A stretch of 64,000 bases of DNA. Origin: OLB7 sp966250335 (lineage in GTDB: Bacteria > Bacteroidota > Ignavibacteria > OLB7). The position numbers were made by a program, and so were the translations under genes. Below the pieces are notes generated by a model. That model was not told the origin of the DNA, ran no database searches, and saw nothing but the letters and a program-made list of their open reading frames with translations. This document shows, in pieces, positions 9,419 to 17,772 of this stretch (position 1 is its first letter; each line of letters begins with the position of its first letter). The stretch lies in the NCBI GenBank assembly GCA_966250335.1, contig CBINGZ010000025.1:1-64000 (forward strand). Direction: 5' to 3'.

Positions 9419-9454
9419 ACGGGGCGGACCGAAGGCGGTTCGCCCCGTTTCTTG
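9419..9454 (+). terminator. Intrinsic terminator after the SBBP exoprotein
   Basis: The stem ACGGGGCG/CGCCCCGT is extended by GACC/GGTT pairing around a six-base loop. It is followed by TTCTTGTT. It lies 22 bp after the stop codon and separates the exoprotein gene from its downstream relative. Confidence 0.85.
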
Positions 9455-9531
9455 TTGTGACCGAACCCTCATTTCATGATCCCCCCTCTCCCCCGGCCCG
9501 CCGGCGGGAGCGGCCTCTACCTGCAAGACTC

Positions 9532-11058
9532 ATGCAACGATATACAGGATTCTCCCGGGCCGGACTTCTCGTCGTCACGACCCTTCTCCTTCTGGCCTCC
9601 CTCACCGCCAGCGCCGATCCGACCCTCACGCTCACCTCGCCGAACGGCGGGGAGTCGTGGTGCGTCGGCTCGCTGCAGACGATCACCTGGAACTCGAGCG
9701 AAGTGTCGTCGGTCGATATTTTCATATCGGCGAACGACGGAAGCGGATTCGGATATCTGGTGACCGGCGCCACGGGGAACTCGCATCCCTGGTACATCCC
9801 GGAGAACCAGCCGGCGGGGACGCGGTACAGGATCATGATCCGTGAGAGCGGGGGCACCGTGGCCGATACCGGCGACTACTTCACGATCAACACGGCCCCG
9901 GAGGTTCTGACCGACCAGAGCGACATCGTCATCCCGGCATGGGAGACCACCGTCCTGCGCGCCACGGCGGGGGGATCGCCGACGCCCGATATCGAGTGGC
10001 AGGTGAGCACCGACGGCGGCGGCAGCTGGAACCGGGTGACCGGGAACACGGCGGTGGGAGTCGACAGCGAGAAGCTCACCCTCTACTTCGTCGCCCCCTC
10101 CATGAACGGCAATCTCTATCGCGCCAGGTTCACGAACATCTGCGCGACGGCCGTGACGCGGCCCGCGAAACTCTCGGTCGTCTCGGTCAGGATCCTGGAG
10201 CCGAACGGCGGCGAGACTCTCTGCGCGGGCTCGTCGCAACGGGTGACCTGGAGCATGCAGGGCTATCCGGCGACCGCCACCTACTACATCACCTACTCTC
10301 CCGATTCCGGGGGGACATGGCGCCCGATCGGGACGGTGGTCGGTGATACGTCGATCGTCTGGAATATCGCACCGAGCGAGCCGCCGAGCCGGCGGAACAT
10401 CCTGCGGGTGACGACGCAGGGGGTGGTGACGAGCGATTCGACCGACAGGCTCTTCACCGTCAACTCCATCCCGAGCGTCTCGGCCGATCCGGCCGACACG
10501 ACGCAGAAGTTCGGCAGGCTGGCGGGCTTCACCGCCAGGGCCTACGGTGTGCCGGTCGCCGCCGCGGAATGGCAGGTGAGCACCGACGGCGGCGGAAGCT
10601 GGATATCGTTCGGCGGGTCGACCGATTCGGCCGGCGACGACAGGGTGGCGACAAAGCTGATCGTCCCCGCGGTCTCGGAAAGCAGCGAGCCCGATTTATA
10701 TCGCGTTGTTTTCACGAACTCCTGCGGAGCCGACACGACGCAGCCCGCCGCCCTCACCATCATCAAGGACCCGACCGTCGGAGTCGAACGTGAGGAACGG
10801 AGCTGGGGACTGATCGCGCTGGCGCCCAACCCCGCCCTGCACGAGGCCCGCCTGAGCCTGCGGCTCCGCCGCCCCGCCCCGGTCCGGATCAGAGTCGTCG
10901 ACGCACGAGGAGAAACGACGCTGCTCCGCGAGATCGACCTCGGCACGGGCGATCATATCGTAACCCTCAACACGGGAACAATGCCCTCGGGCACCTACAG
11001 ATGCGAGGTTACAGCGGATGGGGTTCGTATGGTGGAGACGATGATGGTGGTGCGGTAG
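9532..11058 (+). CDS. Secreted modular protein with Ig-like repeats and T9SS sorting domain
   Basis: The start at 9532 gives a clear signal peptide (MQRYTGFSRAGLLVV...). The 508-residue protein repeats the C-terminal half of its upstream neighbour: a 'PNGGESWCVGS...ITW' module, an Ig-like 'WQVSTDGGGSW' module, a second 'PNGGETLCAGSSQRVTW' module and a second Ig-like module. It ends in a sorting domain (LIALAPNPALHEARL... to MVETMMVVR). It has no SBBP propeller. The shared modules and adjacency point to duplication. It should be exported by T9SS; its function is unknown. Confidence 0.9.
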   Translation: MQRYTGFSRAGLLVVTTLLLLASLTASADPTLTLTSPNGGESWCVGSLQTITWNSSEVSSVDIFISANDGSGFGYLVTGATGNSHPWYIPENQPAGTRYRIMIRESGGTVADTGDYFTINTAPEVLTDQSDIVIPAWETTVLRATAGGSPTPDIEWQVSTDGGGSWNRVTGNTAVGVDSEKLTLYFVAPSMNGNLYRARFTNICATAVTRPAKLSVVSVRILEPNGGETLCAGSSQRVTWSMQGYPATATYYITYSPDSGGTWRPIGTVVGDTSIVWNIAPSEPPSRRNILRVTTQGVVTSDSTDRLFTVNSIPSVSADPADTTQKFGRLAGFTARAYGVPVAAAEWQVSTDGGGSWISFGGSTDSAGDDRVATKLIVPAVSESSEPDLYRVVFTNSCGADTTQPAALTIIKDPTVGVEREERSWGLIALAPNPALHEARLSLRLRRPAPVRIRVVDARGETTLLREIDLGTGDHIVTLNTGTMPSGTYRCEVTADGVRMVETMMVVR

Positions 11059-11230
11059 AATCGCCCGAGTGCGGTCGGAGACCCGAGCCCGGTCAACGCA
11101 TCGATATGCGATAGACGCGCCCATGCATGGTTGACGCCTCACGTGCGAGAAGCAAATCCGTATGCGATAGACATGTTCGCTACACGACAGATATCCATTG
11201 ATGATTCAACCCGTCGATGGATGCTCTACC

Positions 11231-11398
11231 AGCCCCGAAGGGGCGAGCCATTTGTAGCAGCGACATTCCCCAATGATCTTAAGCGCCGAAGGTGCGTACC
11301 ATTCTTCCTTTCCGCGAAAAGAAGAATGGTACGCACCTTCGGCGCTTTAAGAAAAGAATATCGTCTTTAGCTACAAATGGGTGCTCCCTTCGGGAGCC
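11231..11398. repeat. Interspersed mosaic palindromic element, copy B
   Basis: This is a complete nested palindrome. The inner arms at 11281-11307 and 11321-11347 match perfectly over 27 bp (core GGTGCGTACCATTCTTC and its complement) around a 13-nt loop. The outer arms at 11231-11258 and 11370-11398 carry CCGAAGGGGCGAGCCATTTG and CAAATGGGTGCTCCCTTCGG. It fills the gap between a plus-strand gene ending at 11058 and a minus-strand gene ending at 11413. Upstream, TATGCGATAGAC occurs twice near 11105 and 11160. Confidence 0.93.
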
Positions 11399-11412
11399 GC
11401 ATCGCACACCGA

Positions 11413-11823
11413 CTACCCATGCCCTGAACTGCTCCGCACCAGATCGATGAACGCTTTCGGCGGGCGGATCGGTTTCATGCCGTCGACGGTCGTGAAGGCG
11501 TGGACGGTATGTCCCGTCACGAGCAATCGGTCTCCGTTGCGGATCTCGTAATCGATGCGGAGCCGGGCCGAGTCGGGGGGGCGCAGCATGGTACGGACGG
11601 TGATGAGATCGTCGTAACGGGCGGGACGGAGCATCGTGAGGGAGGCCTCCAGCACCGGAAGCATCACTCCCCCCTCCTCGAGCAGGGAGTAGGCCATGCC
11701 GAGATCGCGAAGCAGTTCGGTCCTGCCGGTCTCGAAGAACTCCAGGTAGACGCCGTGGTAGACGACCCCCATCTGATCGGTATCGCGGTAGCGTATCCGG
11801 ATCGACGTATCGCGACGAATCAT
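11413..11823 (-). CDS. YbgC/FadM-type acyl-CoA thioesterase (4HBT hotdog fold)
   Basis: The start at 11823 overlaps the stop of the upstream gene by 4 bp (ATGA), giving 136 residues, the usual length. The hotdog motif RYRDTDQMGVVYHGVYLEFF at 11-30 includes the catalytic aspartate D16 of the 4-hydroxybenzoyl-CoA thioesterase family. It likely hydrolyses acyl-CoA or acyl-ACP thioesters in the cytoplasm. It is the last gene of a run that begins with parA/parB upstream. The substrate is not predictable from the sequence. Confidence 0.88.
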   Translation of the reverse strand: MIRRDTSIRIRYRDTDQMGVVYHGVYLEFFETGRTELLRDLGMAYSLLEEGGVMLPVLEASLTMLRPARYDDLITVRTMLRPPDSARLRIDYEIRNGDRLLVTGHTVHAFTTVDGMKPIRPPKAFIDLVRSSSGHG

Positions 11824-12398
11824 GCGACGTTCAGCTCCCGCAGCTTCTGCTCCATCGCCGTGAACGCGACGGCGAGATCCCACCGGTACTTCTTCTGAAA
11901 CTTCTCGCGCACCAGAAGGAAGGGGGAGATGCTGACCGCCTCCTGCTCCTTGTCCCTTGTCAGAAACAGGATGGAGGCGGGCTCGTCGTCGGTCAGCCCG
12001 CTCACCCAGCGGCCCCGCGAGTGGCGTACCAGCACCTCGCCGATGTAGGCGCCGAACGCAAGGATCACATCGGGATGGAGATCCCCGCTCTCCTCATCTC
12101 CCCATCCCTTGATCACGGCACGATCTATCGCGGCGATGCTCTCCACGGTGAAATCGAGGTTCTCCGAGAAGACGCGGCGGCCGACCGACGCGCAGATATC
12201 GGCGAGCTTTCTCATCCGGATCGGCGACGGCTCCCCTTCGACCAGGATATTCCCTTCCATGTTCAGGATCATCTGCCCCGCGGCGTCCCCTTCCACCTTG
12301 CGCGAGCCGCGCGTCTTCAGGTAGGCGACCAGGGAGACGAGCAGGTACGCCCCGGCGATCACGAGGCCGCCCATCGCGATATATTCGAGAGTGTCCAT
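11820..12398 (-). CDS. Membrane-anchored protein of unknown function
   Basis: The 192-residue protein has one N-terminal transmembrane segment (about 7-27) followed by a soluble domain with the run VILAFGAYIGEVLVRHSRGRW. An A-x-G-x-Y-x-G-E-V pattern of this kind occurs in small uncharacterised bacterial domains. I do not recognise the family with confidence. It sits between parB (74 bp upstream) and the thioesterase (4-bp overlap), so it is probably cotranscribed with them. Confidence 0.7.
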   Translation of the reverse strand: MDTLEYIAMGGLVIAGAYLLVSLVAYLKTRGSRKVEGDAAGQMILNMEGNILVEGEPSPIRMRKLADICASVGRRVFSENLDFTVESIAAIDRAVIKGWGDEESGDLHPDVILAFGAYIGEVLVRHSRGRWVSGLTDDEPASILFLTRDKEQEAVSISPFLLVREKFQKKYRWDLAVAFTAMEQKLRELNVA

Positions 12399-12471
12399 GG
12401 GTGCTGGCCGGAGAGAGGCCCCCTCCGGAGGAGTGTTGATAGAGAGGATGACGAGGATCGCCGGACGCCGC

Positions 12472-13419
12472 TTACCTGTTCTGGCGTTCGATAATGGCGA
12501 AGAGCTCCAGCAGGCGCTCCAGATCCTCGCTCGAGTAGAAGTCGATGCTGATGTTCCCGTCCCCCCCCGCGTTGGCGCGGACGCGGACCTGGGTGCCGAA
12601 CACCTGCCGCAGACGGGTAGAGATCTCGGTCAGGGTCAGATCGAGCTCGGTGCGGGCATCCCGTCCCCCGACGGGGCCGACGGCCGCGGAGGGCTTCTCC
12701 TTCCTGGTCGCGAAGTTCGCCGCCTGCTTCACGAGCGCCTCGGTACGGCGCACGGAGAGCCCTTCGTCGCGCACCCTGCGCCAGAGGGAGAGCCGCTGAT
12801 CCTCCTCCTGGATCGTGAGGAGCGCGCGGGCGTGCCCCATCGATATCTCGGTATCGCGGAGCGAATCCTGGATCGACTGCGGAAGCCGCAGCAGGCGGAG
12901 CATATTCGTGACGGTGGAACGGTCCTTCCCGACCTTGTCGGCAACCTCCTCCTGGGTCAGACTGCATTCGTCGATCAGGCGGCGGTAGCCGAGGGCGATT
13001 TCTATCGGATTGAGATTTTCACGCTGGACGTTCTCGATCAGCGCGATCTCCAGCATCGCGCGATCCGACTCGACATCCAGGATGTACGCCGGGATATCGG
13101 TCAGCCCCGCACCGATGGAGGCGCGCACGCGGCGTTCGCCGGAGATCAGCTCGAATCGATCCCCGACCCGGCGCACGGTGATCGGCTGGATCACGCCGTT
13201 CTCGAGGATCGAGTTCTTCAGCTCATCCAGCGCCTGCTTGTTGAAGTCGAGTCTCGGCTGGAACGGGTTCGGACTGACCTTCGCGATGTCGATCTTGGCG
13301 ATCGTCCCGACGGAGAGCCCGTCGTCCGAGGGTATGTTAAGCCGTTCCTCCTCGGTCGCGGCTCCGGAGAGGAGCGCACCGAGTCCCCTTCCCAACACGC
13401 CGCCTTTATTCTTAGCCAT
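12472..13419 (-). CDS. parB: Chromosome partitioning protein ParB (Spo0J)
   Basis: ParB binds parS sites, uses CTP to slide along DNA, and works with ParA in origin segregation. The 315-residue protein has the N-terminal CTP-binding domain with SGERRVRA at 93-100 and ENVQRENLNP at 129-138, a helix-turn-helix at about 154-180 (LTQEEVADKVGKDRSTV), and a C-terminal dimerisation region. An N-terminal GRGLGALL motif near residues 10-17, typical for contacting ParA, is present. parA lies 11 bp upstream. I saw no perfect parS palindrome in the window. Confidence 0.96.
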   Translation of the reverse strand: MAKNKGGVLGRGLGALLSGAATEEERLNIPSDDGLSVGTIAKIDIAKVSPNPFQPRLDFNKQALDELKNSILENGVIQPITVRRVGDRFELISGERRVRASIGAGLTDIPAYILDVESDRAMLEIALIENVQRENLNPIEIALGYRRLIDECSLTQEEVADKVGKDRSTVTNMLRLLRLPQSIQDSLRDTEISMGHARALLTIQEEDQRLSLWRRVRDEGLSVRRTEALVKQAANFATRKEKPSAAVGPVGGRDARTELDLTLTEISTRLRQVFGTQVRVRANAGGDGNISIDFYSSEDLERLLELFAIIERQNR

Positions 13420-13430
13420 GGATTTCTATA

Positions 13431-14477
13431 CTACCGGATCGATGATATATCTCTCTGTTGCGACTGCTCTCCCTCCTCCGGAGGAGGGGTAAGCCCCTGA
13501 TGGGCCCGGCCGGTCTCTCCCGGTCCGGTATGGACGGGAGGCGTTTCCGCGCCGGACGCTCCCTGTTCGGGGAGCGAGCCGACAGGCCCCTCGGCCCTTG
13601 CGGCGCCGGAGAGGGGAGGAACAGGTCCGACGGTCGAACGCGTCCCGTAGTTTCCCCCGGCCCTCATCGCTCCCGAACCGGGAAGCCCGGCCGACGCGGG
13701 GGGATCGGTAAGATTGCCGTCCCGCTTCAGGATCTCGGTGGCGAGATCCATGTAGTTCTTGGTGCCGATCGACAACGCGTCGTAGAGGAGCACCGGCTTG
13801 CCGTGGCTGGGAGCCTCGCTCAGACGGACGTTCCGGGTGATCAGCGTGGTGAAGACCTTGTCGCCGAAATATCGACGCACCTCGCTGGAGACCTGGTTGG
13901 AGAGCCGCAGACGGCTGTCGTACATCGTCAGCAGGACTCCTTCGATATCGAGCTGCTGGTTGAGATGCTTCTTGACGATCGAGATCGTGTTGAGAAGCTG
14001 GCCGAGCCCTTCCAGCGCGTAGTATTCACACTGGACGGGGATCAGGACCGAGTCGGCGGCCGTGAGCGCGTTCAGCGTCAGCAGGCCGAGCGACGGCGGA
14101 CAGTCGATGACCACGTAGGTGTATTTCCGTCGGATCGCCTCCAGAGCGCGGAGCAGCACCTTCTCCCGGTGGACGACCTCGATCATCTCGATCTCGGCTC
14201 CCACCAGGTTGATATGCGACGGGATGACCTCCAGAAACGCCAGATCGGTCTTCATCGTCGCCTCGGCCGGCGGGATGCCGTCGACCATCACCTCGTAGAT
14301 CGTCTTGGTAAGCTTCTGCGGATTGATGCCGAGACCGCTCGACGCGTTCGCCTGCGGGTCGATGTCGATAAGAAGGGTGGGCTGTTCGGCGGCGGCCAGC
14401 GACGCGGCCAGGTTCACCGCCGTCGTGGTCTTCCCCACGCCCCCTTTCTGATTTGCTACCGCGATTACTTTTCCCAT
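13431..14477 (-). CDS. parA: Chromosome partitioning ATPase ParA (Soj) with long C-terminal tail
   Basis: This is a MinD/ParA-type ATPase with the deviant Walker A motif KGGVGKTT at 11-18, the DIDPQAN block, and VIDCPPSLGLLTLNAL. Its core ends near residue 256, which matches usual Soj length. About 90 further residues are rich in Gly, Pro, Ala and Glu and should be disordered; this tail is not a normal part of Soj. It acts with ParB, encoded 11 bp downstream. The start at 14477 gives the canonical MGKVIAVANQKGG. Confidence 0.96.
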   Translation of the reverse strand: MGKVIAVANQKGGVGKTTTAVNLAASLAAAEQPTLLIDIDPQANASSGLGINPQKLTKTIYEVMVDGIPPAEATMKTDLAFLEVIPSHINLVGAEIEMIEVVHREKVLLRALEAIRRKYTYVVIDCPPSLGLLTLNALTAADSVLIPVQCEYYALEGLGQLLNTISIVKKHLNQQLDIEGVLLTMYDSRLRLSNQVSSEVRRYFGDKVFTTLITRNVRLSEAPSHGKPVLLYDALSIGTKNYMDLATEILKRDGNLTDPPASAGLPGSGAMRAGGNYGTRSTVGPVPPLSGAARAEGPVGSLPEQGASGAETPPVHTGPGETGRAHQGLTPPPEEGEQSQQRDISSIR

Positions 14478-14540
14478 AGATCTGTACCGTCTACACCGAG
14501 AGGGGTGAACGGAAAATGTGATATGGCGACCGCCACGACA

Positions 14541-15137
14541 TCAGGAGAACCCGTTCGGCCGGCCGGCCGGCGCGTCGGGCGAATGAAGCCGATACCAGTA
14601 GAAGGCGGCGACCACCAGGGCATGGTCGATCTCCCCGGTCGTCACCAGTTCCTCCATGTTTGCCAGAGGGCAGAACGCCACTTCGATCTCTTCGTTCTCA
14701 TCCAGGCTCATGTCGCCGCGGGTGAGACCGGTCGCCAGGACCGTGTAGGTATAGTTGTCGAAGAGGGCGGGATTGGAGCGTACCCTGCCGATCTCGATCG
14801 CCCGGCCGCAACGATACCCGGTCTCTTCCAGCAGCTCCCGTTGAGCCGCCTCCACCGGGGATTCCCCCGGATCGACGATCCCGCCGGGGATCTCCAGTGT
14901 GACTTCCCCGGAGCCGTGCCGGAACTGCCTGACCAGGACGATCTCGTCGCTCTCGGTGATCGCGATCACGTTCACCCAGTCGTGCGAGCTGATTCTGTAG
15001 AACTCCCCGGTCGCGTCGGTCTGCCGGCTTCTCCGTCTGATTTTCTCTACCGTGAAGATACGGTATTCATGGGCGTTCTCCCGCGCCAGGGTCTCCCACG
15101 TACCCGGCGCCTCTCCCGCATCTTCACCGATCTTCAT
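14541..15137 (-). CDS. NUDIX hydrolase (ADP-ribose pyrophosphatase-like)
   Basis: The 198-residue protein carries a full Nudix box at about 85-108 (PGGIVDPGESPVEAAQ followed by RELLEETGY). It has an N-terminal strand region with EFYRISSHDWVNVIAI, as in ADP-ribose pyrophosphatases. These enzymes cleave nucleoside diphosphates linked to another moiety using Mg2+. Its start overlaps the stop of the upstream CopD-like gene by 4 bp (ATGA), indicating translational coupling. The exact substrate cannot be read from sequence. Confidence 0.9.
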   Translation of the reverse strand: MKIGEDAGEAPGTWETLARENAHEYRIFTVEKIRRRSRQTDATGEFYRISSHDWVNVIAITESDEIVLVRQFRHGSGEVTLEIPGGIVDPGESPVEAAQRELLEETGYRCGRAIEIGRVRSNPALFDNYTYTVLATGLTRGDMSLDENEEIEVAFCPLANMEELVTTGEIDHALVVAAFYWYRLHSPDAPAGRPNGFS

Positions 15138-15649
15138 AGAAGTGCAATCAGAATGATAATGGCAAATGCCAGATAGACATTAAGCCGCCGGAGCGACACG
15201 ATGCGCCACTCGACGATCTGACGTGGGGAGAGATCCTCATCCCCTTCAAGCTCCTCCCGTGCGCTCTCCAGCTCGCGATAGGAAAGACCGAGCAGGTAAT
15301 TGACGAACGCGATCGGAAGGAAGAGAACGATCTTCAGATGCATCACCCAGTCGTAGGCGCTTTCGAACCGGAACCAGGTGAAATGGACGGAGTACATCGC
15401 CATCATGATCCCGCCGATCAGGAGCGCCCCGAGCCCCATCCAGTGGAACCCTATCAGGCGGCGCTCCAAGAGCCCGACGATCCTGGCGACGTTCGGATCG
15501 GGGTGCTCCCTGGCCGCGAAGTAGTTCAGAATCGGCGTGGCGACCCCCGCCATGAAGAGGACGCCTCCGATCCAGATGATCCCGCCGAAGACATGCGCCA
15601 GCTTGGCGGAGTACCCTCCCAGGCCGTAGAAGAAGCTTGAATCGTCCAT
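15134..15649 (-). CDS. CopD-like four-helix membrane protein
   Basis: The 171-residue protein has four hydrophobic segments at about 13-37, 67-85, 103-122 and 150-170. The pattern KLAHVFGGIIWIGGVLFMAG near the N-terminus resembles the CopD/HemJ-type membrane fold, where a conserved histidine in helix 1 may bind metal or haem. Copper transport or a haem-related role is possible but not shown. It is translationally coupled to the Nudix gene downstream and lies 8 bp after the UPF0173 gene. Confidence 0.75.
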   Translation of the reverse strand: MDDSSFFYGLGGYSAKLAHVFGGIIWIGGVLFMAGVATPILNYFAAREHPDPNVARIVGLLERRLIGFHWMGLGALLIGGIMMAMYSVHFTWFRFESAYDWVMHLKIVLFLPIAFVNYLLGLSYRELESAREELEGDEDLSPRQIVEWRIVSLRRLNVYLAFAIIILIALL

Positions 15650-15657
15650 CGCGGCGG

Positions 15658-16359
15658 CTACCCTTCCGACCGGAGTGTGTAGGTCTCCCCCGGCTCCAGG
15701 ATATGTCCGGTGAACCCGTTTTCCTCCAGTCTCCTCCTGAACTCTTCGGCATCGGCCTCGATAGGAGGGAACGTATCGTAATGCATCGGGATCGTCACGG
15801 CGGGGTTCAGGAACCGGACCGCATGAACCGCGTCGTCGACCCCCATCGTGAAATTGTCGCCGATCGGCAGCAACGCAAGATCGATCGGATGGAGTTCCCC
15901 GATCAGTTTCATATCCATGAAGAGCGCGGTGTCTCCTGCATGATAGATCGTCCTGCCGTCGATCATCAGCAGCACCCCCATCGCCGCCCCCATGCAGTAG
16001 CCGTCGGGACCGCCGGTGCCGTGGTGCGCGATGGTGAACTTCAGCCTGCCGAACTCGAAGGTCCGGCTCCCCCCGACCGACATCCCCCAGCTGTTGGTCA
16101 CCCCCTTGGTCTCAAGGTACTCGGAGACTTCGAACCCGCAGATCACCTGCGCCCCCGACCGCTTCGCGATCTCGACGGTATCCCCGAGATGATCGCCGTG
16201 ACCATGGGTAAGAATGACATGCGTCGGATGAAGATCATCGACCCCGACGGCCGCCAGAGGGTTTCCGGTAATGAAGGGATCGATCAGGAGCGTGTGCTCC
16301 CCATGGCGCACCTGCCAGGCGGAGTGGCCCAGAAACCTGAGCGAGATCTCATTCGACAT
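15658..16359 (-). CDS. UPF0173-type metal-dependent hydrolase (metallo-beta-lactamase fold)
   Basis: The 233-residue protein starts with the UPF0173-typical SLRFLGHSAWQVRHGEHTLL and carries the zinc-binding HGHGDH at 52-57. It ends with a block resembling PMHYDTFPPIEADAEEFRR. Members of this family have an undetermined substrate. It appears to head the run UPF0173 - CopD-like - Nudix, with very short gaps. Gene start at 16359 fits the family N-terminus. Confidence 0.92.
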   Translation of the reverse strand: MSNEISLRFLGHSAWQVRHGEHTLLIDPFITGNPLAAVGVDDLHPTHVILTHGHGDHLGDTVEIAKRSGAQVICGFEVSEYLETKGVTNSWGMSVGGSRTFEFGRLKFTIAHHGTGGPDGYCMGAAMGVLLMIDGRTIYHAGDTALFMDMKLIGELHPIDLALLPIGDNFTMGVDDAVHAVRFLNPAVTIPMHYDTFPPIEADAEEFRRRLEENGFTGHILEPGETYTLRSEG

Positions 16360-16572
16360 GAACGTATCCGAGGGGAGGACGAAATCGGTTGAGCGATACC
16401 ATGGTACATACGGCCCGAAAGGGACCCGGACAGGTCTTCGCGTAACACGCGAGCCTGCTCAAGATAGCCCAATCGGCTGCCCCGTGCAATCCGTAGTTGC
16501 AATTCGGGACCGAATGTTCGTATGATGACACGCCTTCGGCGTCCCCCGGCCGCCGGAGGGCAGATTGACCGT

Positions 16573-17646
16573 ATGAACCTTGACGCGACACATCATCGCG
16601 GGTCGGGGGGGATACTCCTCTCCGCGACCCGCGCCCTGTTCGGCAGACGGCAGGGGCTTCCTCCGATAGCTCCGGAGGAGCTTCGGCGGGTCCTGCTGAT
16701 CCGGTACGACCGTCTTGGAGACGCGATCATCACCACCCCTCTGCTTCAGACTCTGACCGATCTTGCCCCCCATGTCGAAATCGACGTGCTGGCCGGGGAG
16801 GGAAACCGGGCGATCTTCGAGAAGGACCCGCGCGTGCGGTCGGTGGAGATCTGGAACGGAGCGATGAGCGATCTCCCGTCGCTGATCGGCCGGACCCGCG
16901 CGCGCCGCTACGATATCATCTACCAGCTTATTCTGAACAGAACCACCCTCCCCTCGATCCTGGCGGGCCTCATGGCTCCGCGCGGCCGCACAGTCGGGAA
17001 ACTGGTGGAGGGACACGAGGCGCTCCTGAACCACGCGGCGCCGCTGGAGAGTTCGCTCCACTTCCGCGACAGGACGCTGGCGCTGCTGGCGGGGGGACTC
17101 GCACTGAAGGGGCCGCTCACGGCGCACCGCTATTCGGTTCATCTCCCCGACGATGAGAAAGCTCTCGGGGAAGAGGCGGTCGCGGAGGCCGGACTGCAAC
17201 GCGGAAGGTTCATACTGCTGAACATATCATCGGCAAGCCCGAAGCGGGAGCTGCCGGGGCCCGTGAACATCGAGCTGGCGCGCAGGATGAGATCGACCGG
17301 CTACGACGTGGCGATCGTCGCCGGCCCGGGCCGTGAAGAGCAGGGACGCCGGATCGCCAAAGCCGCCGGGGCCATGCCGCTCCTCTTCCCCACTCTGCAC
17401 GCGATGATCGCCGGAGTCGGCCTCGCCCACATCGTCGTGACACCGGATACGGCATTCGTGCATATCGCCTCGGCGATGGGGGCTCCGGTGGTGGCGCTGT
17501 ATACTCGCGACGGGGATATCGTGGGATGGGGGCCTCGGGATGTTCCGTTTCGCACGGTTCAGGCGACGACGGGGGATTCGCTGGGGGGGATCGGGGTGGA
17601 TGAGATCATGCGGGGGGTGGAGGGGTTGATGGGGGAGATCGAGTAG
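16573..17646 (+). CDS. Family 9 glycosyltransferase (ADP-heptose:LPS heptosyltransferase-like)
   Basis: I chose the ATG at 16573 because a GGAGGG ribosome-binding site sits about 12 bp upstream; ATGs at 16522 and 16525 are alternatives. The protein (357 residues) shows the GT9 motif VLLIRYDRLGDAIITTPLLQ and the C-terminal nucleotide-sugar motif VVTPDTAFVHIASAMGAPVV. GT9 enzymes add heptose or related sugars to lipopolysaccharide core on the cytoplasmic face. No other LPS gene is adjacent, so the donor sugar is not certain. The 3' end is strongly G-biased. Confidence 0.9.
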   Translation: MNLDATHHRGSGGILLSATRALFGRRQGLPPIAPEELRRVLLIRYDRLGDAIITTPLLQTLTDLAPHVEIDVLAGEGNRAIFEKDPRVRSVEIWNGAMSDLPSLIGRTRARRYDIIYQLILNRTTLPSILAGLMAPRGRTVGKLVEGHEALLNHAAPLESSLHFRDRTLALLAGGLALKGPLTAHRYSVHLPDDEKALGEEAVAEAGLQRGRFILLNISSASPKRELPGPVNIELARRMRSTGYDVAIVAGPGREEQGRRIAKAAGAMPLLFPTLHAMIAGVGLAHIVVTPDTAFVHIASAMGAPVVALYTRDGDIVGWGPRDVPFRTVQATTGDSLGGIGVDEIMRGVEGLMGEIE

Positions 17647-17712
17647 TAGGGGTGGGTAAGAGATGCTTCCTTTCCTTATTCGCTGCATGGTGGAGCGAAT
17701 ACAATCTGATTC

Positions 17713-17762
17713 GTATGTTGTCGTTGCTGATATAGCATCGAATATTCACAACGCCAACATAC
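17713..17762. promoter_or_regulatory. Inverted-repeat candidate operator of the RES/Xre operon
   Basis: Two 14-nt arms, GTATGTTGTCGTTG (17713-17726) and CAACGCCAACATAC (17749-17762), are complementary except at one position and are separated by 22 bp. The right arm ends 10 bp before the antitoxin ATG at 17773. Antitoxins of this class usually repress their own promoter by binding palindromes there, so this is a good operator candidate. A separate small inverted repeat, ATTCGCT/AGCGAAT, lies at 17678-17700. Confidence 0.7.
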
Positions 17763-17772
17763 CCGATATTTT

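Noticed and set aside
11095..11175. Attachment site or direct repeat at TATGCGATAGAC (two copies near 11105 and 11160)
   Set aside because: The copies are short and there is no integrase or tRNA nearby, so a mobile-element boundary is not supported.
12472..14477. parS site near parAB
   Set aside because: I looked for the usual palindromic TGTTNCACGTGNAACA pattern and saw none by eye. A mismatched site would need a computed scan.
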